A stretch of DNA of 37,554 nucleotides from Lachnospiraceae bacterium (GTDB taxonomy: Bacteria; Bacillota; Clostridia; Lachnospirales; Lachnospiraceae): contig JAGACB010000152.1 in the NCBI GenBank assembly GCA_017614345.1, positions 1-37,554 of the forward strand. The letters are read 5' to 3'. The notes under the pieces were generated by a model. The model did no database searches and was not told the DNA's origin. It saw only the letters and a program-made list of their open reading frames with translations. A program made the translations under genes and the position numbers. This document shows, one piece after another, positions 1-8,300 of the stretch (position 1 is the stretch's first letter; every line of letters begins with the position of its first letter).

Positions 1-81
1 AATCCCGACCGGATGTATGAATTGACCGAAGGCAGCCGGATCCGTCTGGCAAATGAGGAATTTGTATTCCACTTGATGTAA
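1..81 (+). CDS. FHA-domain protein, C-terminal fragment (cut by window start)
   Basis: An open frame runs from the first base to a TAA at 79-81 (27 codons). The residues read ...YELTEGSRIRLANEEFVFHLM. The pattern 'L.EGSRIRLANEEFVF' is what the last two beta-strands of forkhead-associated domains look like, where a turn 'DGDxIxxANxEFxF' closes the phosphothreonine-binding sandwich. The fragment is therefore read as the C-terminal end of an FHA-domain protein. The rest lies outside the window, so partner domains are unknown. Confidence 0.6.
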   Translation, partial: NPDRMYELTEGSRIRLANEEFVFHLM

Positions 82-83
82 AT

Positions 84-106
84 GTTGCAGATCGAAGATC
101 TGAAAC
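84..106. repeat. GTTGCA-type hairpin downstream of the FHA gene
   Basis: Arms GTTGCAGATC and GATCTGAAAC pair around a GAA loop with one mismatch. The left arm shares GTTGCAGATC with the hairpin at 213-237 and GTTGCA with the hairpins at 17345 and 29347, so it is probably a stray module of the repeat family described at those loci. No T-run follows, so it is not an obvious terminator. Confidence 0.5.
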
Positions 107-117
107 CAAGAAAGTCC

Positions 118-146
118 TTGCATTTCTTCGGATTTTTTGCTAGTAT
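118..146 (+). promoter_or_regulatory. Candidate sigma-A promoter for the SRP RNA
   Basis: TTGCAT (118-123), a 17-base spacer and TAGTAT (141-146), the last preceded by TGC as in an extended -10. It lies about 95 bases before the start of the recognisable SRP RNA, so a 5' leader would have to be trimmed. A second pair, TTGCAT at 184-189 and CATAAT at 207-212 (also 17 apart), lies inside the palindromic repeat and is closer. The sequence does not say which is used. Confidence 0.4.
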
Positions 147-166
147 TTAGAAGTTGAATAAAAAGA

Positions 167-237
167 GGAATAGTTTCGTATGCTTGCATACGAAACGCGT
201 TCCGCTCATAATGTTGCAGATCCTTCGGATCAGCAAC
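167..237 (-). repeat. Modular hairpin repeat, locus 1 (partly truncated)
   Basis: Read on the plus strand: GGAATA (167-172), a 10-bp stem hairpin GTTTCGTATG/CATACGAAAC with loop CTTG (173-196), the half-arm CGCTCATAAT without its partner, and a hairpin GTTGCAGATCC/GGATCAGCAAC with loop TTC (213-237). The same order of modules, in the opposite orientation, occurs twice in tandem at 17345-17533, and a degenerate copy lies at 29278-29369. The middle module is truncated here. Confidence 0.75.
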
Positions 238-241
238 TTAA

Positions 242-423
242 CTGTCACAGAACCGGGCGGGCAACCGTCCGTGGCATGTCGGCCTGGGTCTTACGCAATG
301 TGAGCCTGCGAACCGTGTCAGGTTGGGAACAAAGCAGCACTAAGCATGGAATTTGCATGTGCCGTGAGGAAACCTGGGTCCGGCTGTCATAAAGGAGCCT
401 TTGGCTGCCCGGTTCTGTGACAG
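242..423 (+). ncRNA. ffs: Signal recognition particle RNA (4.5S/scRNA type)
   Basis: The SRP domain IV signature is present at about 317-342: GTCAGG, a short stem TTG/CAA around a GGAA tetraloop, then AGCAGCAC. This is the conserved asymmetric-loop hairpin bound by Ffh. The ends 242-258 (CTGTCACAGAACCGGGC) and 407-423 pair perfectly and are followed by a T-run (424-430), so end helix and terminator coincide. A small GCAA-capped hairpin near the 5' end (about 257-271) suggests Alu-domain helices, as in Gram-positive long SRP RNAs, although 182 nt is shorter than the roughly 270 nt usual in Bacillus. The RNA scaffolds co-translational targeting with Ffh and FtsY, relevant here because most neighbouring genes encode exported or membrane proteins. 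Confidence 0.85.
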
Positions 424-435
424 TTTTTTTATTTT

Positions 436-470
436 GTGACAAGATGACAAAAGAACCGTCCCCTTGTCAC
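436..470. repeat. REP-like palindrome
   Basis: GTGACAAG (436-443) and CTTGTCAC (463-470) are perfect inverted arms around a core containing AAAGAACCGTCCC. From memory, motifs of this kind (GTGACAAG...GGGACGGTTCTTTTGTCA) are scattered through many Firmicutes genomes, often near REP-associated tyrosine transposases. No transposase is present in the window. Confidence 0.5.
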
Positions 471-479
471 CTGATCAGA

Positions 480-520
480 AAGCCTCCGGATTTTGCATTC
501 TGAGCAAAATCCGGAGGCTT
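480..520. terminator. Bidirectional intrinsic terminator
   Basis: A 17-bp perfect stem, AAGCCTCCGGATTTTGC and its complement, encloses the 7-base loop ATTCTGA. T bases follow on the plus side (519-523) and a short T-tract on the minus side. It sits between the SRP RNA (plus) and the end of the GH5 gene (minus) and can serve both. Confidence 0.8.
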
Positions 521-550
521 TTTGATGCTATATAAAGTATTGTGGCAACA

Positions 551-1819
551 TTATTCCTTTACTCTGCTTTCCGTTGCATCCATAATGGCCTTCACCAGAT
601 CGGGATAGGGCCAGGACATTTCTCTGCGGTTGAAGAGACCGAAGTTTTCTCCGTTGCCGGAGAAGGCGTTATTGTCCCACCAGATCATGGGAATGCCGTA
701 TTCTGTGGCTTTTCCGTAGTAATAGGTGGCCCACTCGGCGCGGGTGGCTTCATTGTCCTTGTTCATGGCGCCGACTTCACCTATGATAACGGGGATGTCG
801 TTGCTTAAGAAGAGGGAGTCCAGGGTTTCCATCAGATGGTCAATATCATGGGTATCATTTGACTTAGAGGCGCTCCATTCCTTGGTGCCATTGGTATTTA
901 AAGCGAAGTTGTAAGGGGCATAGGCATGAACGGAAACGGCGATCATAGGGTCGTTCGGAATCTTGATGGACCTAAGTACCACGTCCGAGGAGGATGCGGC
1001 ATAGCCCGGGATCATCAGAAGACGCTTTTCGTTGTTGCCGCCGGTGGCTCTGACTGCATTCACGAAATCCTGGTTCAGCTTGTTGACGCAGTTTCGGGAT
1101 TCTTCGTCACCGCCGGTCCACTCGATGGAGGTATTCTGACGTCTCGGCTCATTCAGGCCTTCAAAGATCAGGTGCTCATCGTAACCCTTGAATTCATTGG
1201 CAATGTTGGTCCAGAGCCCGGTCAAATGAGCACTTTCCTCTTCATAAGTACTGTTATAAAGAGTGACCCATTCCTCGTGATGGGTATTCAGGATCACGTA
1301 CATTCCGTTGTCAATGGCGTAATCCACCACGGTCTTCACACGCTTTAAGTAAGCCGGATTGATATTGTAATTCGGAGCACCTCCGGTAAAGCCCTGCCAG
1401 GTGACCGGGATCCGGATGGTGTTGAAGCCCTGATCACGGACAGCTTTGATCATCTCTTCCTTGGTCAGGGGATTGCCCCAGGCTGTTTCGGCAAGCGCTG
1501 CTGCTCCGCCGGAGCCGGTGGCGTCCAGCGTATTTCCCAGGTTCCAGCCGGTCCTCAGTTCTCCCACCAGCTCCGTAGCCGTGATATCTCGAAAAGGTTT
1601 GATCTCTGTCATATCTTCGGTTTCCTTTTCAGGTTCTGAAGTTTCTTCTTCCGTGACCCGGCCCGGATTCTTCTCCGTACTTTCCTGCGCTGCAGGCTTG
1701 GATGTCTCCTCCGGATCCTTTTGGGTGCTGCAGCCGGTCAGGACTGCGCCGGAAGAAAGTAAAAGGGCTGCCGAAAGGAGCACAGACCAACATTTGACGG
1801 CAATTCGTGTTTTTTTCAT
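551..1819 (-). CDS. GH5-family endo-beta-glucanase-type lipoprotein (probably subfamily GH5_4)
   Basis: A 422-residue secreted glycoside hydrolase. An n-region and hydrophobic stretch end in the lipobox LTGC with Cys30, so it should be lipid-anchored outside the membrane. An acidic Glu/Thr/Lys-rich linker (about 35-85) leads into a (beta/alpha)8 GH5 domain: GWNLGNTLDA (about 91-100), IRIPVTW (Arg136), NTHH (His180-181), FEGLNEP with acid/base Glu224, SVHAYAPY, and IIGEVGA with nucleophile Glu348, then IWWDNNAF. GWNLGNTLDA and NEPR favour subfamily 4 (endoglucanase, xyloglucanase, glucomannan-active), but substrate cannot be fixed from motifs. The start at 1819 is chosen because GGAGG lies 7 bases upstream and a signal peptide follows directly; the frame is open further upstream without these. 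It follows the membrane-protein gene ending at 1842 by 22 bases and is probably co-transcribed with it. Confidence 0.93.
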   Translation of the reverse strand: MKKTRIAVKCWSVLLSAALLLSSGAVLTGCSTQKDPEETSKPAAQESTEKNPGRVTEEETSEPEKETEDMTEIKPFRDITATELVGELRTGWNLGNTLDATGSGGAAALAETAWGNPLTKEEMIKAVRDQGFNTIRIPVTWQGFTGGAPNYNINPAYLKRVKTVVDYAIDNGMYVILNTHHEEWVTLYNSTYEEESAHLTGLWTNIANEFKGYDEHLIFEGLNEPRRQNTSIEWTGGDEESRNCVNKLNQDFVNAVRATGGNNEKRLLMIPGYAASSSDVVLRSIKIPNDPMIAVSVHAYAPYNFALNTNGTKEWSASKSNDTHDIDHLMETLDSLFLSNDIPVIIGEVGAMNKDNEATRAEWATYYYGKATEYGIPMIWWDNNAFSGNGENFGLFNRREMSWPYPDLVKAIMDATESRVKE

Positions 1820-1841
1820 GAGTAACCTCCGATATATAATC

Positions 1842-2798
1842 TCAATTCTTTTTGGCAAGTCCGGGATCGTTCCTCCCCGGAAAAGGAATGTGAAAACGAC
1901 GGTAGATCTTATTCCGGCTGACACAGAGCTGCTCACTGCAATGCGAACAGTTCAGCCGGAGGTTGGTTCCCTCATAAAACCGTTCCGGATGGAGATGCCA
2001 TAAGATTTCCCATTGAAGGAAAATAATGACGGCAACCGCCACCAGACTTAAGGAGGCAAATGACGGGATCAGCAGGATCGGTGTAACCGTAAAGATCTGC
2101 CCGTAATTGAAGACTCTGCAGGTACTGCAGCATCTGGTATTCATAAAGATGAGCTGGAAGGGGCAGAACCAGAGGATGCAGATCAGGTCAAAGACGGTAT
2201 ACAGTACGGAACCTATAAAGCACTCGGCTTCCGTGAAGCGTCCCGTGAGGAACAGGACCCACCAGAAGCTGTTCAGCACATACCAGCAGATCAGGACGCA
2301 AAATGCACGTCGGTCCTGAGACCTTCGGTAGAGTTGCAAGAGCTCGTTTCGCTTTGAGGCGGCTTTTCCGCCTTTCTTTAATAGTTTCTTTCCGACCTCT
2401 GCCGAAGTCGGATCTTCAACATCTTCTTCCTTTCCCTTTTTTGCTCCGGTCTTCTCTTTCGAGTAGTCCGGAACCGGTTCGAAGCGAAAGGCAAACTGTT
2501 TCATACAGCCGGTGGGCATCCAGGAAAGGGGGAGGGCCTGAAGGACCATTTCCCAGAGAATATAGAACCAGACCAAATGGAGCAGGGTGAAGCTTTGGAA
2601 AAAATGGTGGAAAAAGAGGTCATACTGTTCCCGGTCAAATACATAAATGCAGAGAACCAGTAACAGCATCTCAAAGCGCACGAGAAGCCGGAGATGATAA
2701 CGGCGGCTCATGGTGGCCCAGGTCTTCTTCGGCACCTGTTTATTCGGATTATTCGGGGAAATGTTTGTGTTCCCCGTTTTTATATTTGAACGGTTCAT
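1842..2798 (-). CDS. Multi-spanning membrane protein of unknown function
   Basis: 318 residues; family not recognised. A short polar N-terminus is followed by hydrophobic segments near residues 38-60 and 70-95, a charged Lys/Glu-rich cytosolic-type insert (about 108-150, including EKTGAKKGKEEDVED), and further segments near 160-185, 190-215 and 235-265. Two Cys clusters are notable, 'CCSTC' after the fourth segment and 'NCSHCSEQLC' near the C-terminus, which could bind metal. The start at 2798 has GAGG six bases upstream; a TTG further upstream at 2822 lacks this. It is the first gene of the minus-strand unit ending with GH5. Co-transcription suggests an envelope role linked to glycan use, but this is only inference from position. 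Confidence 0.75.
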   Translation of the reverse strand: MNRSNIKTGNTNISPNNPNKQVPKKTWATMSRRYHLRLLVRFEMLLLVLCIYVFDREQYDLFFHHFFQSFTLLHLVWFYILWEMVLQALPLSWMPTGCMKQFAFRFEPVPDYSKEKTGAKKGKEEDVEDPTSAEVGKKLLKKGGKAASKRNELLQLYRRSQDRRAFCVLICWYVLNSFWWVLFLTGRFTEAECFIGSVLYTVFDLICILWFCPFQLIFMNTRCCSTCRVFNYGQIFTVTPILLIPSFASLSLVAVAVIIFLQWEILWHLHPERFYEGTNLRLNCSHCSEQLCVSRNKIYRRFHIPFPGRNDPGLAKKN

Positions 2799-2851
2799 TC
2801 CGATCCTCTTTAAACGTATCAATCATAGGAGCGTTTGTTTCACTCCGGTGC

Positions 2852-2865
2852 AGGTCTGAAGACCT
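2852..2865. promoter_or_regulatory. Palindrome AGGTCT-GA-AGACCT, possible operator
   Basis: Six-base perfect arms around GA, in the untranslated leader of the minus unit. The minus-strand reading, AGGTCTTCAGACCT, shares AGGTCTTCA with the sequence at 2893-2901 overlapping the -35, about 41 bases away (close to four helical turns). Two related sites flanking a promoter fit an operator pair, but no regulator is encoded in the window. Confidence 0.35.
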
Positions 2866-2873
2866 ACGCCTAT

Positions 2874-2902
2874 ACTCTACCTTAAAATCCACAGGTCTTC
2901 AA
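2874..2902 (-). promoter_or_regulatory. Candidate promoter of the membrane protein-GH5 unit
   Basis: On the minus strand TTGAAG (2902-2897), a 17-base spacer and TAGAGT (2879-2874). The -35 overlaps the motif AGGTCTTCA (plus 2893-2901), which recurs as a palindrome just downstream at 2852-2865, so the promoter may be under repressor or activator control. Confidence 0.45.
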
Positions 2903-3325
2903 CGGTTTTCCGCCAAAGAGTCCATTTTTTACGAATTTTTAAGATTCTTTTTAGTGAAAATTACCATAGAATTGGAGAATTGTGATAGTTTTGTACTTGT
3001 AAATAAAAACTCGGTATGTTAAAGTGTTACTAAGGTGAAAAGTGGGTTCTCCATCATTTTTTTTGATCTCATATATGAAAAATGCTGAAAATCGTCAAGT
3101 AATATAAAAGATTTATGGCAAAATTGTAAGAATATGAGAAAAAATGGGGAGTCCGGACGGTAGAAAAAAAGAAGTGGGAACCGGGGATCCGAACCGGGGA
3201 TTTTTCCGGAGCCCGGTAGAGTATTTTACATTTTTTTGAAAGCAATTTTGTACGATTCGGATTCATATTTTTGGATATGACGAACAGTTTGTTTCGCTTT
3301 GCGGATCAAATGGGGAGGAATGCGT
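2903..3325. other. AT-rich divergent intergenic region between the GH5 and GH26 units
   Basis: About 420 bases without a credible gene, very A/T-rich between 2930 and 3270. It must hold the promoter of the GH26 operon; the best plus-strand candidate seen is TTGTAC (2993-2998) with TATGTT 18 bases later, which is weak. A short direct repeat AACCGGGGAT lies at 3179-3188 and 3192-3201 in a G/C-rich island, with CCGG/CCCGG sequences beyond it that could fold. Confidence 0.4.
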
Positions 3326-4651
3326 ATGACCTTGAGAGGTTTCCTGAAAGAAACAGATGCATACAGGCTCAGACGCACCGGAAGGAGAGCGATGGCCGTA
3401 CTTCTGACGGGTCTTCTTCTGGCATGTGCTTCCTGCAGCGGAGACGGCGGATCGGAAAGCGGCAATCCCGCAGGACAGAACGGATCGAACGGATCTGCTC
3501 CTGCAGAGAGTGAAAAGAACGGAACGAATGATCAGATGAACCAATCGGGAACCATACAGCCTGAACTTACCTCGGCGCTTCCGGCGGATTACACCGTGAA
3601 GGCAGATCTGTGCAATCCGAACGCTTCGGAGGAAACAAAGGCGCTTTATTCCTATCTGAGAGAGATCTACGGAACCTACATCCTTTCGGGACAGTATTCC
3701 TCCGGCTCCTTCGGAACCGAGATTAATGCAATACGCATGGCAACCGGCGGAATCGCAGACGGAAAGTATCCCGCGGTGCTGGGACTGGATCTGATCGAGT
3801 ATTCTCCCTCCCGGGTGGAGAGAGGTTCTTCCTCCAAAGCCGTGGAAAATGCCATTGAATGGTGGGAGAACGGTGGCATCGTCACCTTCTGCTGGCACTG
3901 GAACGCTCCTTCTCCTTATCTGACGGGAGAATGGTACAGCGGCTTTTACACGGATTCGACCAACATTAACCTGAAGGCCATCATGAACGGGGAGGACCCC
4001 GAGGGCTACAGGCTGTTAAATGAAGATATTGACGCCATTGCGGCAGAACTGACCATCCTGAGGGATGCGGGAGTTCCCGTGCTGTGGAGACCTCTTCACG
4101 AGGCCAGCGGCGGCTGGTTCTGGTGGGGCGCTTCGGGGCCCGAGGCCTACAAGGAACTGTATATTCTGTTGTATGACCGACTGACAAATGAATACGGATT
4201 AAACAATCTGATCTGGGTCTGGAACGGCCAGAGCAGTGCCTGGTATCCCGGAGATGAATATGCAGATATGGCCGGAACGGATATCTATGCGGCTGAGCAC
4301 AACTACGGATCTCAGAAGAAAAAGTTTGAAGAGCTTCATAAGTGGTGCCCGGATAAGATGCTGATCCTTTCGGAAAACGGTGTGATCCCGGATCCTGCTC
4401 TTTGCAGGAAGGAAGGTGCCATGTGGGGACTGTGGTGCACCTGGAACGGAGAATTCACCATTGTTTCGGAGGGAGTGAACCGGCTGTCGGACAAATATAC
4501 CGAATCGGAACGCCTGAAGGAATTCTACGCGGAGCCCTGTGTCCTGACCAGGGACGAACTTCCGGAGATCAAAGACTGGAAAGCGGGAGATCTCGTGATC
4601 CGGACTGCAACTCCTTCCGGCGGGGATGAAGAAGGCGGAAGCGGAACATGA
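3326..4651 (+). CDS. GH26 beta-mannanase lipoprotein
   Basis: 441 residues. A long basic N-region (RRTGRR) precedes a hydrophobic core ending LLLACASC; the lipobox Cys is 34 (LLAC) or 37. A Gly/Ser/Asn-rich linker (about 40-75) leads to a GH26 catalytic domain (about 90-430): ILSGQYS, LGLDLIEYSP, 'FCWHWNAPSP', 'WRPLHEASGGWFWWG' with acid/base Glu259, 'LIWVWNGQ', 'DMAGTDIY', and 'LILSENG' with nucleophile Glu350. The His-Glu pair, the WFWWG block and SENG are typical of GH26 endo-1,4-beta-mannanases. Start 3326 has GGGGAGG seven bases ahead; ATG at 3320 and TTG at 3299 are poorer. It heads the plus-strand glycan-uptake run, and its stop overlaps the next start as ATGA. Likely role: surface cleavage of mannan, galactomannan or glucomannan into importable oligosaccharides. 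Confidence 0.94.
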   Translation: MTLRGFLKETDAYRLRRTGRRAMAVLLTGLLLACASCSGDGGSESGNPAGQNGSNGSAPAESEKNGTNDQMNQSGTIQPELTSALPADYTVKADLCNPNASEETKALYSYLREIYGTYILSGQYSSGSFGTEINAIRMATGGIADGKYPAVLGLDLIEYSPSRVERGSSSKAVENAIEWWENGGIVTFCWHWNAPSPYLTGEWYSGFYTDSTNINLKAIMNGEDPEGYRLLNEDIDAIAAELTILRDAGVPVLWRPLHEASGGWFWWGASGPEAYKELYILLYDRLTNEYGLNNLIWVWNGQSSAWYPGDEYADMAGTDIYAAEHNYGSQKKKFEELHKWCPDKMLILSENGVIPDPALCRKEGAMWGLWCTWNGEFTIVSEGVNRLSDKYTESERLKEFYAEPCVLTRDELPEIKDWKAGDLVIRTATPSGGDEEGGSGT

Positions 4652-5367
4652 ACCGCCTGTTTCATCCGGACAGTCCCGTAATGAACGTCATAGTCAAGAT
4701 CGGAAGCATCCTGATCGTAAACCTGGTGGGAGTGCTCCTTTGCATTCCCGTGATCACCGCGGTACCTTCCTTTCTTGCAATGTATTATGCACTGGTAAAG
4801 GCAGTCCGGGCGGACGAAGGCTATCCCGTGAGGGAATATTTTCACGGCCTGAAGCTGTACTTCGTCAGAGGACTCATCGCAGAGGTGCTTCTGGTGCTTC
4901 TGGGAGCTCTGCTGGTGTTCAACCGTGCCTACGTCCCGGAACTGAAGGGCTGGGCAGCGGCGGCAGGTGTGGTGCTGTACGACATTTGCCTGGTATTCCT
5001 TGGACTTCTCACGGTCTGGGTGATCCCGGTCCTCTCAAGGTTTACCGTATCCTTTGGAAAATATTTAAAACTCCTGCTGTCCATGGCTTTTCGCTCGCTT
5101 CCCTTTACCATCGGAGCAGTGATCTTAACGGCGGGAGCGGTGCTGACGGTATGGTGGAAGCCGGTAACGGTGCTTGTTGTACCCGGGCTTTACCTGTATC
5201 TGGTCAGCTTTCTTACGGAGCCGGTGCTCCGGAAATATATGCCTCCCAAGGAGGCACAGAATGACTGGTATTACCGCATTCCGGTGACCTTAGGTGAACT
5301 TCTTTCTCCGAAGACGTTTCCTGAAGAGTCTTCGGAAGAAACGCAGACAGAGCCGGACATAAAGTAA
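4648..5367 (+). CDS. DUF624/YesL-family membrane protein
   Basis: 239 residues with five or six hydrophobic segments. The N-terminus 'MNRLFHPDSPVMNVIVKIGSI' followed by two membrane segments and 'LAMYYALVKAVR' is characteristic of DUF624 (YesL). A second, clearly related protein lies at 36189-37040 ('GKLFNLDSPFWRFVGKLADA...ALYYCTMKVA'). Family members recur in Gram-positive carbohydrate loci beside ABC sugar importers; their molecular role is not established. The start overlaps the GH26 stop (ATGA), implying translational coupling, so the two products are probably made in fixed proportion. Confidence 0.85.
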   Translation: MNRLFHPDSPVMNVIVKIGSILIVNLVGVLLCIPVITAVPSFLAMYYALVKAVRADEGYPVREYFHGLKLYFVRGLIAEVLLVLLGALLVFNRAYVPELKGWAAAAGVVLYDICLVFLGLLTVWVIPVLSRFTVSFGKYLKLLLSMAFRSLPFTIGAVILTAGAVLTVWWKPVTVLVVPGLYLYLVSFLTEPVLRKYMPPKEAQNDWYYRIPVTLGELLSPKTFPEESSEETQTEPDIK

Positions 5368-5387
5368 CATAAAGGAGCAGTTCAGGA

Positions 5388-8300
5388 ATGAGAAAACAAC
5401 GGATGAAACGGATCCTGGCAGGGACCATCACAGCAGCAGTCCTGCTTACATTGCCGGGAACGGGCCTGATATCACCGATCTATTCCGCGGCAGCGGCGGA
5501 TACGCCTGCGGCCCCTTCTTTTGATGTCGGAACGGAGACAGCGATCGGTAAGGAAGAAAGCGTGGTTTCCGTCTCCGACCTGACCATGAGTGATTTCCTG
5601 GATGTGATCAGCTCCTACACCGTGGATACCTCCATCCCTTCCTATGCGGATTATCTGGAGGACCACAGCGGCAAGCGTCCCGACAGGGAGATCGTCATTG
5701 AGGCAAAGGATTACATCCGCTACAGCGACGGCGAGAAGAAGGCTTCGGGCCGGGCGGAGTATCAGACCTCTGCTCCGGAAGAGCAGGATCATACGGATGA
5801 TCAGGGCAGGACGGAGGAAGGCACAGCAGTGCTGACCACGGAAGCCGGCATGATCGAGTACTCCTTTAACGTGGAAGAGGAAGGCTTCTATCAGCTCTCT
5901 CTCTTGTACTGCACCGTAGAAGGGAAAAATGCTTCCGCTCAGAGAACATTTTTCATCGACGGAAAGCTTCCCTATGAAGAACTGGCTCTGGTTCAGTTTG
6001 AACGTCAGTATGAGATGGAAGTGGACGGAACCCGCACCGGCAAGGGCGGCGTAACGGTTCCCGCCTGGAGAGTCGACAATCAGGGAAATGACTTAAAGCC
6101 CTCCATGAAGGAAGTCTTCTGCTGGAATGAGAAGGCAGCCTTCGACAGCAACGGCTATATCACGGATCCCCTGAGGATCTACCTGACCAAGGGCGAGCAT
6201 GTTCTCTCCATCGTATCCACCAAGGAACCCATGCTTCTTCGGAAGATAACATTTTCCAATACAAAAGAACTGCCTACCTACAGCGAAAAGCTGGCCAAGT
6301 GGCAGAGCGAACATAACGACCCTTCAGAGGGAAAGGATGCCAGGATCACCATCGAGGCGGAAGAGATCGCCAGAGTCTCCAGTGCATCCCTCTATCCGAA
6401 GCAGGACCAGACCTCACCGGCGGTGGTTCCCTCAAGCTCCAAGGAGCTTCTGAACAACACCATAGGCGGCGGCTCCTGGAACAGCGCGGGAGAATGGATC
6501 GAATATGATTTTCATGTGGATCAGGCCGGATATTATTCCATGAACCTGTTCCTGAAGCAGAACTTTATCAAGGGAATCTACGTTTCCAGAAAGATCACCA
6601 TTGACGGCGAGGTACCCTTTGAAGAATTCTCCGCCTACGGCTTTACCTACGCTCAGGGCTGGAGAAACGAATCCCTGAAGGATGAGAACGGCAAGCCTTA
6701 CCTTATCTGGCTGGAGGAAGGGGATCACACCCTTCGGATGGAAGCAGTGCTGGGTGATTTCGCACCCATCATCGGTCAGGTGGAGGATTGCGTGAGCCAG
6801 CTCAACACCATTTACCGTCAGGTGATCCAGCTCATCGGAACCTCCCCCTCGGAGGACCGTGACTACAATATTGAGCGGAAGATCCCGGGTCTGGTGGATG
6901 AGATGACCGAGTGCAAGGCGGACCTGGACGAGGCCATCCGGATGCTGAGAAGCGTGGCAGGCAGCGGCTCCGATAAGGAAGCAACCCTGGTCACCATGAG
7001 CGATGACTTAAAGAAGCTCATCAAGGATCCGGAGAAGTTCCGGAAAATGTTGGGCACCTACAAGTCCGACATGAGAGCCTGCGGTACCTGGCTTACCACC
7101 GTTGTGGATCAGCCTCTGCAGGTTGACTGCATCGAGCTTTGCCGGGAGAATTCCACCACCCACAGAAAGAAGGCCGGCATCTTCTCCAGCATCTGGTTTG
7201 AGATCACAAGACTGTACTGGTCATTTTTCATTGATTACAATCAGCTGGGCAACACCGCGGAAGCGGGGAGCGGCGCCACATTAACCCTGTGGGTTGGCTC
7301 CGGACGTGACCAGGCGAATATCATCAAGTCCCTGATCGATGAATCCTTCACCGGCGAAAAGGGCATTAACGTGAACGTGATGATCGTGGATATCAATACG
7401 CTGCTGCAGGCCACACTGGCCGGACAGGGTCCCGATATCGCCATCAACGCTCCTTACGAATTCCCCATGAACTACGGAACCAGATCCGCAGTGCTGGATC
7501 TGAGCACCTTTGAGGATCTGCCGGAGGTGATGGAGCGCTTTGATGAGAGCGCCATGGCGGGCTTTACCTATGAAGGCCATGTCTATGCACTTCCGGAAAC
7601 CCAGACATTCCCCATGATGTTCTATCGGAAGGATATCTTAGAGGAACTGGATCTGGAGCTTCCCAGAACCTGGGCGGACGTAAACGTGGCCATGACGGTT
7701 CTGGCAAAGAATCAGATGGAGATCGGTGTTCTGGCCGGGGAAAATATCTTCGCTATGATGCTGTTCCAGGAGGGCGGAAGCTACTACAACGAAAGCTCCA
7801 CCAGAACGCTTCTCGGGGAGGATGAGGCGGTCAGCGCATTCAAACGTTACTGCGAGCTTTATACGGACTACGCACTGGATAAGGAAACCTCCGTGGAGGA
7901 ACGCTTAAAGACCGGCGAATGTCCCATTATCCTGGCGGATTACACCCTGTACAATACGCTGCAGGTATCCGCACCGGATATCAAGGGTCTCTGGGGCGTG
8001 GCTCCGGTACCCGGAATGGAAGAGGCCGATCAGTACGGCAACAAGTATATCAACAACGTTGTGGGCGGTACCGGAAGCTCCACCATGATCATGGCGGATA
8101 CGGACTACCCCGAGGAATGCTGGGAATTCCTGAAATGGTGGACCTCCACCGAAACCCAGATCGCCTACAGTACCGAGATGGAAAGTGCCCTGGGTGCATC
8201 CGCCAGAGTGGCAACTGCCAACTTAGAGGCCTTTGAGATGATCTCCTGGCCTACCACGGACCTGAATGAACTCATGGAACAGCATGAGCATGTCATCGGG

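Noticed and set aside
6..540. Small protein-coding frames around the SRP RNA (about 180-440, both strands)
   Set aside because: They overlap the structured RNA and repeats and lack ribosome binding sites.
1820..1936. Upstream extension of the GH5 gene
   Set aside because: The frame is open but would put about 39 residues before a perfect signal peptide and overlaps the end of the upstream gene; GGAGG before 1819 decides the start.
3263..3898. Antisense frame of 211 codons opposite the GH26 start
   Set aside because: No RBS, no family features, and it overlaps a strongly supported GH26 gene.
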